Of a stretch of DNA of 64,000 bases, positions 55,710 to 64,000 are shown one piece after another. The stretch lies in the NCBI GenBank assembly GCA_949743265.1, contig CATJSX010000079.1, positions 56,563-120,562 on the forward strand. The letters run 5' to 3'. The position numbers were made by a program, and so were the translations under genes. This DNA is from an uncultured Peptococcaceae bacterium. Its GTDB lineage: Bacteria > Bacillota > Peptococcia > Peptococcales > Peptococcaceae. How positions within the stretch are numbered: position 1 is the stretch's first letter; each line of letters opens with the position of its first letter. The notes under the pieces are model-generated. The model saw only the letters and a list, made by a program, of their open reading frames with translations. It had not been told where the DNA came from and did not search any database.

Positions 55710-57398
55710 TTATACTGAAAGTTGATGATTCGTTACAGCAGCTATAGCATTATCATTTTTGTTTAACGAAATACTAGGACCAAGCAATGCCAAATCGATA
55801 ACTTCTTGCAAAGTGCTAACTGGAATCACTTTAATACCTTCTAAAACATCAAAAAGTGCTTGCCAATTATCTTTGGGAATGAGCACACGGGTAATTCCTG
55901 CCTGTCGCGCAGCTTCGACTTTGGCTACTGCACCGCCAATAGGTTTTACTTGTCCACGAATAGATACTTCGCCAGTCATAGCGATCTTATTATCAATAGG
56001 ACGATTGGTGATGGCAGAATAAATGGCTGTGGCGATAGTAATGCCAGCCGAAGGACCGTCAATAGGACCGCCGCCAGGAAAATTCACATGAATATCATAG
56101 TCGCGAACTTCCACTGCTAGCGTTCGCTTCAAAACAGTTAATACATTTTCCACTGAATTTCTTGCCATGCTCTTACGACGAATTTTTCCGCCGCCGGAGT
56201 TGGGCAACTCTTCTTCTTCTACAATACCTGTTACTATCAATTGACCTTTGCCCTTTTCTGCCGGAGCAACGGTCGCCTCAATTTCACTAACGACACCCAT
56301 ATTAGGACCGCAAATAGCCAAACCATTGATCAATCCGACATTGGGCACATCGGCAATTTCTTTTTCCATACGCGGCGTATAGTGACCGCTGTTGACGACC
56401 CATTCAATATCTCTTTGTGTAATCAAGGAACGATTTTCGGTCATACAAATACCAGCGGCAATTTGAACAATATTAACCGCTTCACGCCCATTGGTCGCAT
56501 AATGACCAATAACCGTTAAGGCACCTTCTGCGATAGGAAATTCTACCTTCTCTGCGGCACCCCGAGCAATTTTGATGATTTCTGTAGCTAAGAGCGGTCG
56601 AAAAAAGACTTCCAAACAGCGTGAGCGAATGGCAGGCGGTATTTCCTGCGGCTGTCTAGTCGTAGCAGCAACCAGACGAAAATCTGCCGGCAAACCATTA
56701 TCGAAAATATCCTTGATATGACTGGGAACATTTTCATCTTCTGGATTATAATAGGCGCTTTCCAAAATTACTTTGCGATCTTCTAAAACTTTTAACAATT
56801 TATTGATTTGAATAGGATGCAGTTCGCCGATTTCGTCAATATAAAGCATACCGCCGTGAGCTTTGGTCACAGCGCCCGGTTTTGGCTGTGGAATACCGGC
56901 AACGCCCATAGCGCCAGCTCCTTGATAAATAGGGTCATGAACAGAGCCAATCAAAGGGTCAGCAATTCCCCGCTCATCAAAACGGCTGGTTGCTCCATCT
57001 ACCTCAATGAATACCGCATCATGAGCGAATGGTGATAAAGGATTGCGCTTTGCCGCCTCTAATACCAAACGAGCAGCTGTCGTTTTGCCAACGCCGGGCG
57101 GACCATAAATAATAACATGCTGCGGATTGGGACCGCAAATAGCTGCTTTTAACGCTTTAATGCCTTCTTCTTGACCAATGACGTCTTCAAAACGACTTGG
57201 TCTAGTTTTAGCAGCTAAAGGCTCCGATAAATGTATTCGCCGCATAGCCGCCAATTTTTCCACTTCTTTTTTTGACTCCCTCGCTACAGCCGTTTTATTG
57301 CCCTGTTGCGATTTAAGTAAATTGAAGAAATATAACCCAATCACAATAGCAAAAAAGATCTGGATATAGCCAAATAAACTGCCTAATCCTCCCTGCAT
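55710..57398 (-). CDS. lonB: ATP-dependent protease LonB
   Basis: About 562 residues. An N-terminal membrane segment (GYIQIFFAIVIGLYFFNLL) anchors it. An AAA+ domain has Walker A IIYGPPGVGKTTAARLV, Walker B GMLYIDEIGELHPIQ, and an arginine-finger region (LVAATTRQPQEIPPAIRSR). The Lon protease domain carries GPIDGPSAGITIATA with the catalytic Ser and GEVSIRGQVKPIGGAVAKVEAA with the catalytic Lys. LonB of Bacillota is linked to sporulation, which agrees with the sigH cluster in this window. I chose the ATG at 57398; a GTG at 57410 is also possible. A 68-nt part of this gene (57114-57181) is repeated at the right end of the window. Confidence 0.9.
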   Translation of the reverse strand: MQGGLGSLFGYIQIFFAIVIGLYFFNLLKSQQGNKTAVARESKKEVEKLAAMRRIHLSEPLAAKTRPSRFEDVIGQEEGIKALKAAICGPNPQHVIIYGPPGVGKTTAARLVLEAAKRNPLSPFAHDAVFIEVDGATSRFDERGIADPLIGSVHDPIYQGAGAMGVAGIPQPKPGAVTKAHGGMLYIDEIGELHPIQINKLLKVLEDRKVILESAYYNPEDENVPSHIKDIFDNGLPADFRLVAATTRQPQEIPPAIRSRCLEVFFRPLLATEIIKIARGAAEKVEFPIAEGALTVIGHYATNGREAVNIVQIAAGICMTENRSLITQRDIEWVVNSGHYTPRMEKEIADVPNVGLINGLAICGPNMGVVSEIEATVAPAEKGKGQLIVTGIVEEEELPNSGGGKIRRKSMARNSVENVLTVLKRTLAVEVRDYDIHVNFPGGGPIDGPSAGITIATAIYSAITNRPIDNKIAMTGEVSIRGQVKPIGGAVAKVEAARQAGITRVLIPKDNWQALFDVLEGIKVIPVSTLQEVIDLALLGPSISLNKNDNAIAAVTNHQLSV

Positions 57399-57663
57399 GA
57401 TTCTTCCCACTCTCCTTTTACATTTTCGTTAAAGTTCGCTGACAATCGACTATATAATTATATAGCGCTGTCACGTATCCATAGAAACTTATACGGTTAT
57501 TATGAACAAGAGCGGCAAATTTTATCAGAGTTTCTCAAGCAAAATTTATTTTGGTAACAACACACTATTTGTTTATTATAAAAAACATCAAACGCCCGAT
57601 TGTACTGGTAATCTTTGTATGAATATACGCCTTTTACTTTTTTCATTACGTTCTAATCTTGCT

Positions 57664-59107
57664 TTATAAAAACATTTCCGCTAAAGGAAAACCTATAATC
57701 GTTACCACCATGTTGATAACAAAAATAACCATCCCATGTAAATAAGCATCCTTTGTGGGAATCCATTCTTTGTTGCTGAAAATCATTGCCGCTGGTCCAG
57801 ATGCTGCTGGCGTACAAAAAGCGACATTGAGATTAAAGGCTGCCAATATACTTAACACTAATGGATTAGCGCCTAATTGTATCGCAAAAGTATACATAAT
57901 AGGCATAACCATCAGTACAACAGCAACATTATTGCAAAATTGGGTTATGATAGAGGCGATAAATAGCACCATAACCACAAATAACGCTGGTGGCATATCA
58001 TGAAATACTACACTTAAAATTGAACTAAGGTATGTTAAAATCCCAGATTCTGGATTTGATACGGCATTGGCAAGTGGCGTAACTGTTGCAAACATCAAAA
58101 TCAAACTCCAGTTCAAATCCTTTGCTATCTCATTGAAAGATATTACATCTGGATTTCTTAAGTTCACCACATAATAAACCACAAAAAGCGCAGCTAAGGG
58201 ACCAGCTATATCAAGGGAAGCTAATACTTGGGTCAAAACCAGATCCTTAGGTAATATACCGGGCAAAAATAAAAAAACAATCAGAGCAACCAATAAAGCA
58301 AATACCAATTTTTGCTGACCGGTCATTTTCAATTCAGCTGCATTTGCCACCTTGCAGTTGGCTACTTTACTGACATCAGGTCTAATGACAAAACGAATAA
58401 AGGCAAAATAAAGCAATGAGGCTGTCAATACCATGATGAGCTGTACAACAGTAAATACCACATAATTCATCGATAGCCCTACATAGGCTTGCTGCAATCC
58501 GACTACCAAAAGCGATGAACCCATAAAAGGCAAAATATTGCCTGCCATTAAACTAATATAAATAATAGCAATAATCATGACTTTAGGCAAAACTTCTCCT
58601 TTCTGAATATTGGCTTCGTGACAAAAGGTATACCATACGCTCATCATCAAAATCATACCAGCAAAACAGTTGACAAAGCAGCCAATAAGAGCGCCAGCAA
58701 TACAAAAACATTGCCAAAATGACATATGGTCTGCCATGCGCAAATTTCCGACTAATACACCAATCGGCAATGTATTTGCTCAGCCCTACTTTATTGATCA
58801 ATCCGGCGAATAGCAGTAAGAAAAAGATAACCATCGTTATTCTATCTCCAAAACCAGCTTTAAATATTTCAATAGCGCCGGTATTTGGCAATAAACTTAA
58901 GGCAAATAAACCCAAAAAGCTGGGCCAAATCATACCTATAGTGCTCCAACCATAAATTAACCCAATAAAAATTCCCAGTGTTCGCATACCCAATGGTGTT
59001 ATCTCTCCAAATGAAGGCAGACAACCAAATCCAAAAGTAAATGCCAATATAATGATTACATGAATATATATTCCCATGGAGGGCTTATTTACAGTGGGCA
59101 ATGTCAT
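57664..59107 (-). pseudogene. SLC13/DASS-type anion transporter, interrupted by a frameshift
   Basis: Two overlapping frames encode adjoining parts of one membrane carrier. The first (59107 down) has GMRTLGIFIGLIYGWSTIG and runs to RKFAHGRPYVILAMF; the second continues with CIAGALIGCFVNCFAG and ends at 57664 after several more helices. Removing one base from the run of five T (minus strand; plus strand 58704-58708) joins them into one reading frame of about 480 residues, the family's usual length. Such carriers import dicarboxylates, sulfate or similar anions. A good AAAGGAGG ribosome site precedes the start. Either a true inactivating mutation or a base-calling error in a homopolymer could explain it. 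Confidence 0.8.
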
Positions 59108-59196
59108 TTTATTTCCTCCTTTTATATAATAATCAAGTTATTTCCAATTGTTTATCAAAACAAATACGAACGATTTGCTTATGTTTTCTCCTTGTG

Positions 59197-59218
59197 GTAT
59201 AATAACACAATATTATAC
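59197..59218. promoter_or_regulatory. Perfect palindrome in the lysR-transporter intergenic region
   Basis: GTATAATA and TATTATAC are separated by ACACAA. It has the T-N11-A form of LysR-type binding sites and lies between the two divergent genes, and it also contains a TATAAT that may be the lysR -10 box. Confidence 0.6.
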
Positions 59219-59261
59219 TATATTAACGAAATTTATGCTCATCACAATAGGGAGTGTTTTT

Positions 59262-60203
59262 ATGCGTTTAGAGCAATTTGAATATTTAATGGCTATACAT
59301 GAAACTCATTCCATCAGTCTTGCTAGTCAGAATCTACATGTATCACAACAAAATATCAGCAAAGCGATTCAAAATCTTGAAAATGAATTAGAAACTGTTT
59401 TGTTACAGCGCAGCAATCGCGGCACTTTTCTGACAGCTGCCGGGCTGATTGTACTTAAACACGCACAAAAAATTTTTTACGAGATATCTGCCCTCAAAAC
59501 AGAAATTCACCCTATTCAAAATCAAAACTTACACCTTAAAGGCACTTTATCTATCCTTTATTCTAATGCTTTTAATATGGATTATATTGCTACTTCCATT
59601 CAAGCTTTTACTGAAGAGTTTCCTTTGGTAGATGTGCGTGTACATCAAAAAAATTTGGCTAAACTTCTAATGGCTATTTATAATCAAGAAGCCGAAATCG
59701 GACTAATCACTGCTAATGACGATTTTCACTTGAATAGCATCATCGGTGAACAATATCTGCAATCGCTGGCTATTTATCCTCTATCAGAAGATACTCTGAT
59801 GGCCGCAGTGGGACATACATCTCCTTTTGCTTCACAAAAATCCATTTCGATAAATAAGCTTTTGAAAAATCGCTTAATATTTCTTGCTCATGAGAGCGAT
59901 GATCGTTTAGAAGACAGCTGGTTATATCACTTACTGATTCCTTATGGCAAACCCCAACTGACTATGACTACTAATACGACCGAGTTGTATCTGAAAGCTA
60001 TTGCTGATAATGTCGGTATCGGTTTTCTCTCACAAACTACCCATAATCGATGCGCCATCTGGAATGAAGAAAATACTGTTCTTCTACCTCTTCGCCCTAC
60101 GGTAGCTTTGACCCATAGCTGTGTACTTAATAATCGCCAAGTCATTTCTCCTATTACTGCCGCTTATCTTTCTTATTTACCTAAGCAAACTTCTCTTTTC
60201 TGA
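59262..60203 (+). CDS. LysR family transcriptional regulator
   Basis: A 313-residue regulator. The winged helix spans residues 1-60 (FEYLMAIHETHSISLASQNL, then SQQNISKAIQNLE), followed by the two-lobed effector domain with ALEFxY-like features replaced by LSILYSNAFNMDYIATS. It is divergent from the carrier gene on the other strand, and a palindrome lies between, so it probably controls that gene. The inducer is not known. The start at 59262 is set by GGGAGTG upstream; the longer frame from 59148 begins before the promoter. Confidence 0.88.
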   Translation: MRLEQFEYLMAIHETHSISLASQNLHVSQQNISKAIQNLENELETVLLQRSNRGTFLTAAGLIVLKHAQKIFYEISALKTEIHPIQNQNLHLKGTLSILYSNAFNMDYIATSIQAFTEEFPLVDVRVHQKNLAKLLMAIYNQEAEIGLITANDDFHLNSIIGEQYLQSLAIYPLSEDTLMAAVGHTSPFASQKSISINKLLKNRLIFLAHESDDRLEDSWLYHLLIPYGKPQLTMTTNTTELYLKAIADNVGIGFLSQTTHNRCAIWNEENTVLLPLRPTVALTHSCVLNNRQVISPITAAYLSYLPKQTSLF

Positions 60204-60207
60204 TATC

Positions 60208-60570
60208 CTAAATTTGCTGCTCAAATAAGTACTGCATTTCTGCTTTAATACCATCTGCATCTAAAATCTGCATACGCTTATATATCCAGCTCAATAATTC
60301 ACAAACCTTAGAAATATTGAGCTGATAGTGGCGTTTATCCTCTTCCATATCAGTAAAATAATCGAACTCCATGCTCTCAACAAAATTTTTAGCTAATTGA
60401 TAAATGGCTGGCTCTGTACCATATTCGATTCTTTGACATTGTGGGCAATACAATTCTACACCAGAACCGCCGTAATGATTATAAATTACCACACGGCTTT
60501 CCAATGCATGGCCGCACATTTTGCACACGCATCGTTCGGCACGTTTTTTGGCTTTTTCAGGACTGATCAT
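60208..60570 (-). CDS. Small Cys4 protein in the phosphodiesterase-ABC cluster
   Basis: About 120 residues. CVCKMCG and CPQCQ give a four-cysteine ribbon in the first half, and the second half is helical with acidic patches (MEFDYFTDMEEDKRHY). No membrane segment. It overlaps the upstream ABC ATPase gene by 14 nt, so the two are translationally linked. The start at 60570 is preceded by GGAGACG. The function is unknown; its metal-ribbon architecture is like the one at 49985, but the sequences are not obviously related. Confidence 0.65.
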   Translation of the reverse strand: MISPEKAKKRAERCVCKMCGHALESRVVIYNHYGGSGVELYCPQCQRIEYGTEPAIYQLAKNFVESMEFDYFTDMEEDKRHYQLNISKVCELLSWIYKRMQILDADGIKAEMQYLFEQQI

Positions 60571-61405
60571 TTTTTTCGTCTCCTTTTGCTTTGGGCGTTC
60601 CGTCAATATGATAATTTGTCATATCCAGCTGGATAGACCACCCCTCGTCCGTACGCCGAACATTGGTCGGTATCTGGAAGTAATCAGAAAGATTATTGGT
60701 TGATAAAACCGCATTAATATCACCTTGTGAATGAATCTGACCGTCTTTCAGTAATAATGCTTTGTTAAAGCATGATAAAATCTCATCGGTATGATGCGTT
60801 ACGTAAATCACTGCTTTCTGTGTCAGCTGACAAAAATTATTGAGCGCTTGCAAAATCTTCTGCTTAGACAACAGATCCAAGCCAGCGCATGGCTCATCTA
60901 AAATTAAAATTTTTCTTTCACTCATCAATGCTCTGGCTAAAAGCACTCGTTGCTTTTGTCCTCGCGAAAGCAGATCATAAGGATAGCGTATTTGTTTTTT
61001 TAATCCCAACATGGTCAGCCATTTTTTTGCCTGCCGCACATCCTCATCAGTCAGCATTTCGGAACGTATGCCTAATGTACCCGACTTGCCTGCTAAAACT
61101 ATATCCAGTACTGCTTCCGTTTTTATATACTGCTCAAAAAAAGATGCGCTAACCCAGCCTATTTGCCTACGTAAAGTTAAAATGTTGTCATCACTGAGTT
61201 TTTCACCAAAAAGCATCAATTCTCCAGCACTACTTTTTGCATAGCCTGATAAAATGCTCAAAAGCGTGGTTTTTCCGCAGCCATTTAAGCCAAATAACAA
61301 CCAATATTCTCCTTGCTCAATTTGCCAGCAAATATTTTGCAAAATATGTTTTCTGCCACGTTGAAACGCTATATTTTCTGCACAAATAACAGCCAATATC
61401 CTCAC
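60557..61405 (-). CDS. ABC transporter ATP-binding protein
   Basis: About 282 residues with Walker A FGLNGCGKTTLLSILSGY, signature LSRGQKQRVLLARALM, Walker B ILILDEPCAGLD, and an H loop in VIYVTHHTDE. The signature has Arg where Gly is usual (LSRGQ). A C-terminal extension of about 40 residues follows. It belongs to the ModF/YlmA-like group of stand-alone ATPases. It lies directly downstream of the alkaline-phosphatase-superfamily gene and has no permease gene beside it. The start is a GTG (61405) spaced six bases from GGAG; a TTG at 61396 is possible. Confidence 0.78.
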   Translation of the reverse strand: MRILAVICAENIAFQRGRKHILQNICWQIEQGEYWLLFGLNGCGKTTLLSILSGYAKSSAGELMLFGEKLSDDNILTLRRQIGWVSASFFEQYIKTEAVLDIVLAGKSGTLGIRSEMLTDEDVRQAKKWLTMLGLKKQIRYPYDLLSRGQKQRVLLARALMSERKILILDEPCAGLDLLSKQKILQALNNFCQLTQKAVIYVTHHTDEILSCFNKALLLKDGQIHSQGDINAVLSTNNLSDYFQIPTNVRRTDEGWSIQLDMTNYHIDGTPKAKGDEKNDQS

Positions 61406-61472
61406 CCTTTTCTCCACCAAAAAGAATAAACGCTGGAATAAAAATGCGTAGTTTATTCCAGCGCTTTGCTTT

Positions 61473-63512
61473 TTACTCTGCCAACGCCTGATAAATAATG
61501 CCACCCTCGACATTTTGGGGCGGACGATTGCCTACCAAATGACAAATCGTCGGAACAATATCAACATTGCGAATCGGTCTGGAAATGGTTTCTGCCTTGA
61601 TGCCTGCGCCAACCATCATACATACACAGCCTACCGAATAACCATGATTGGTTACCTTATTAGGACAATTAGCGTGCTCAAATTGGAAATCCGGACGCAT
61701 CTGGAAGAAAATATCGCCACAATGCGGACCACCTAAACCCACACAATCCATTTCTTCTCTTGTCATAGCAAAAGATACTACTCGCTCACCATGGACAGGA
61801 TCTCTATAGGCATACAAATCACTGATGATCTGCTGTACTAAAGCATCATAGTCTTCCGGCTCAACGATGCCATTAGGCTCCCGACCCTTCAGATTGATAT
61901 AAATGTAACTTGTTCTGCTGTTAACAGCCTTTGTCTGACTCCAATCAATTTCCCACAAACCCTTATCGGCATCAATAGCATTGACCTTGGTATAGCCCAA
62001 CTCCATCATAACCTTGGCATTGATGCCCGATAACTCACCAATACCAGGATTATCATAACCTACCGAACGCGGTGTTGCCGCATGGTCAGAAACAATGAAG
62101 ATGCTCGTATTGCCATCTAAATAATCCAACATTTCTCCAATAAAGCGGTCATTGATTTCATAGATTTTTTCAATCGCATCACGGTGTCTTTCCCAATCGG
62201 GATGACTGCCGGGGATAGCTTGATTGATATACCAATGGTTCATCAAATCAATACTGTGTAAATGAATATAAAATAATTGCCAATCCTCATATTTATTGAA
62301 TAAATATTTCGCAGCCTCTGCCTGCCATTGATGATTTTGCGCCCACGTTTCCAAAACAACTTTATCACCAATGTCTGTGTGACGATAAAATGTCCCAAAA
62401 TACATCATTGGTCCTACTGCATCAAATATTTCCTTGCCCAATTCTTGTGGATAAAAATAAGTATGGTTATCCAAATTGATAGCATGAGAAACATAAAAGC
62501 TAGCATTACTACCATCTGATGCAATATCAACTACACGAATCTTATAAGCGATATGCTTAACTTCATCTTCATCCTCAAAAATATCATAAATCCATTCTGA
62601 CCATTCACCAATTTTGGCTTTTCCCAGCGGCGCTTCGGTTCTTTTATTTTTGTAAAGCGCAATCGTATCATAAATGCCATTTGCATTGGCAGTAAGTAAA
62701 ATCGGTCTTCTTGACAAGCCACTATTAAGAACATATACGCCTTCTTTAGCATCATTTGGTACATCAAAAGCCCAATTTTTGGCATCTTTTAACGGACTGT
62801 ATAGTCTGTCAATCACGTCACTATTGGCAGCTTCCTCAACACTTTCATTGACCATTACATACGATGGTGTTTCTAACATAGGCGTTGATTCATCAAATTC
62901 ACTAGATTGAAAATGATAGCCAGAGGCCTGCGATTCCAGATCATCGCCGGAAACCTTTGTCGTTTTTTCAGCCTGATCACCATAAACAACACAGTCACCG
63001 GAACTTTTTCGAACACTATGCGGAATTTCTTTGATCTCCTCAATAGATTCATCTAAATAAACATATTTCTGAAATTCCGCAGAAGAACGTAAGAATGGTA
63101 CCATTCCAGTTCCGTCAACAATGATATTTTTGCTGCCTTTTACCCGATTAGGCCAAGCCTGACAATAATTGAGCATAATGCAGCGCTTACCTTCATCTTC
63201 AAAAGCTTCCCAAATCAATTCAGAATCAATTCGTCTGGAATCCCAGTTCCATTCCGTCGTCCCCAATCGTCCTATAGTTTCATTTGTAAAACAAGTAATA
63301 CCATGAGTTTTGGGATAATTACCAGTAGCTAATGTCGTCCAGTTTGGCGGAGTTACAGTTGGAAATACACCCATCATATCCAAATTTTCCGTATGGGCGC
63401 CTTGTTCCATAACCTTTTTCATGTTTGGCAATCGCCCCTCAGCAATCATTCGTTTGATAATCACCGGATCAGCACCATCTAATCCTAAAAGCATTGCTCT
63501 CTTTAAACTCAT
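61473..63512 (-). CDS. Alkaline phosphatase superfamily enzyme (phosphodiesterase/pyrophosphatase type)
   Basis: About 679 residues. The metal-site MLLGLDGADPVIIKRM opens the domain, and PTVTPPNWTTLATGNYPKTH holds the nucleophile, a Thr, as in type I phosphodiesterase/nucleotide pyrophosphatases rather than the Cys-derived formylglycine of sulfatases. FYIHLHSIDLMNHWY and FIVSDHAATPRSVG supply the later metal ligands. About 250 extra residues between them form a cap region. No signal peptide is seen, so it is cytosolic. The substrate is unknown. I chose the ATG at 63512, spaced nine bases from AAGGAG; an ATG at 63518 is close. It probably forms an operon with the ABC ATPase and Cys4 genes. Confidence 0.8.
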   Translation of the reverse strand: MSLKRAMLLGLDGADPVIIKRMIAEGRLPNMKKVMEQGAHTENLDMMGVFPTVTPPNWTTLATGNYPKTHGITCFTNETIGRLGTTEWNWDSRRIDSELIWEAFEDEGKRCIMLNYCQAWPNRVKGSKNIIVDGTGMVPFLRSSAEFQKYVYLDESIEEIKEIPHSVRKSSGDCVVYGDQAEKTTKVSGDDLESQASGYHFQSSEFDESTPMLETPSYVMVNESVEEAANSDVIDRLYSPLKDAKNWAFDVPNDAKEGVYVLNSGLSRRPILLTANANGIYDTIALYKNKRTEAPLGKAKIGEWSEWIYDIFEDEDEVKHIAYKIRVVDIASDGSNASFYVSHAINLDNHTYFYPQELGKEIFDAVGPMMYFGTFYRHTDIGDKVVLETWAQNHQWQAEAAKYLFNKYEDWQLFYIHLHSIDLMNHWYINQAIPGSHPDWERHRDAIEKIYEINDRFIGEMLDYLDGNTSIFIVSDHAATPRSVGYDNPGIGELSGINAKVMMELGYTKVNAIDADKGLWEIDWSQTKAVNSRTSYIYINLKGREPNGIVEPEDYDALVQQIISDLYAYRDPVHGERVVSFAMTREEMDCVGLGGPHCGDIFFQMRPDFQFEHANCPNKVTNHGYSVGCVCMMVGAGIKAETISRPIRNVDIVPTICHLVGNRPPQNVEGGIIYQALAE

Positions 63513-63923
63513 TGTCATTCTCTCCTTTTCTTGTTAAATCATATTGCTAAGTTTTGCTGTTCTTTTATTATATTCAACAAAATTATTTATGTAAAACAGT
63601 TAAAATTTGTTTTTGCAAACATGTACAATCAAGATTTGTGGCAAAAATAATTTCACTCATTAAATCACTGGTATCTCAGCATTCCCCCTACACAACACAA
63701 AAGCTGAACAGAAAATTTTCCGTCCAGCTTCTATCCTAATCATTCAATTTTTCATCTTTGCTATCTTAAAAAATCCTTAATTGTGCACCAACACCAATAA
63801 GGGCGCTCTACACCCAAACAATAAAAATACTATATCAGCAGGTTATAAAGCCAAAACAATCAAAACAGTACAGCAAACAAGATTCGTATTGACTTCTCAG
63901 CTATTCGACGCGCTATAATTATT
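63513..63923. other. Intergenic region at the right end
   Basis: An A+T-rich stretch upstream of the minus-strand phosphodiesterase gene. I see no open frame with a ribosome site, no RNA gene and no clear promoter on the plus strand. Confidence 0.55.
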
Positions 63924-64000
63924 TTATGGACGAACATGCTGCGGATTGGAACCGCAAATAGCTGCTTTTAACGCTTTAATGCCTTCTTCTTGACCAATGA
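63924..64000 (-). pseudogene. lonB fragment, truncated before Walker A
   Basis: On the minus strand the last 68 nt (63933-64000) match lonB 57114-57181 with one mismatch, and in the same frame encode GQEEGIKALKAAICGSNPQH (Pro to Ser in the copy). After the copy diverges, two more codons are followed by TAA at 63924-63926. The reading thus ends just where intact lonB would enter its Walker A motif. It is a partial duplicate continuing beyond the window, or an artefact if the window ends at a contig boundary. Confidence 0.7.

Noticed and set aside
61473..63512. Sulfatase function for the alkaline-phosphatase-fold enzyme
   Set aside because: The nucleophile position has Thr in a PTVTPPNWTTLATG context; the Cys/Ser-x-Pro-x-Arg motif needed for formylglycine is absent.
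1..64000. CRISPR array or insertion sequence
   Set aside because: I saw no series of regularly spaced direct repeats and no transposase or integrase gene in the window.

Overview
The window is a chromosomal segment of an anaerobic Bacillota bacterium. It has a low-to-moderate G+C content and purine-rich Shine-Dalgarno sites. Gene orders typical of the phylum include mltG-trmR-trhP, mrnC-thyX-rlmB-yacP-sigH, and a ylxY / M16 peptidase pair. A LonB-type protease and an amidase with copper-amine-oxidase-like repeats point to the clostridial/Negativicutes side. A DsrKJOPM complex next to a system II cytochrome c assembly pair points to sulfite (sulfate-type) respiration. The species cannot be named from the sequence alone.

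Layout. 1-3.5 kb: the 3' end of htpG, then a minus-strand group with a small DUF4911 protein, trhP, trmR and mltG. 3.6-10.7 kb: addA and addB (minus). 11.0-25.5 kb: a plus-strand type I BREX phage-defence operon, brxA-brxB-brxC-pglX-pglZ-brxL. 25.6-27.7 kb: a secreted amidase. 28.1-35.8 kb: a minus-strand operon resB-ccsA-rsbRD_N-dsrK-dsrJ-dsrO-dsrP-dsrM. 36.4-43.5 kb: RNA processing and nucleotide genes, sigH, tRNA-Tyr, a polysaccharide deacetylase-like protein, a D,D-carboxypeptidase and an M16 peptidase. 43.6-48.4 kb: uvrB-uvrA (minus). 48.7-51.1 kb: a GntR regulator divergent from a coiled-coil protein, a Cys4 protein and an ABC ATPase. 51.4-55.6 kb: a cysteine synthase, a SigH-like sigma factor, a cytoplasmic aryl-sulfate sulfotransferase, a DUF6485-like protein and an unknown protein. 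55.7-57.4 kb: lonB. 57.7-60.2 kb: a frameshifted SLC13-type carrier and its divergent LysR regulator. 60.2-63.5 kb: an alkaline-phosphatase-superfamily enzyme, an ABC ATPase and a Cys4 protein. At the right edge a 68-nt near copy of part of lonB begins.

The most notable region is the BREX operon. The site-specific methyltransferase gene pglX is divided into two well-formed genes at an inter-domain linker. Two small A+T-rich genes lie between the halves: an unrecognised 172-residue protein and a HEPN-family protein with an R-X4-H motif. The C-terminal half also carries an internal insert of roughly 140 residues. An unusual nested hairpin and terminator precede brxA. Other points of interest are a tandem ThyX-like protein whose signature is divided between two degenerate halves, the dsr operon with its own cytochrome c assembly genes and a palindrome near its promoter, and the isolated lonB fragment.

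How the genes work together: ResB and CcsA would attach heme to the triheme DsrJ. DsrKJOPM would pass electrons between the quinone pool and cytoplasmic sulfite reduction; dsrA, dsrB and dsrC are not in this window. BREX and AddAB lie side by side and both act on foreign or broken DNA.
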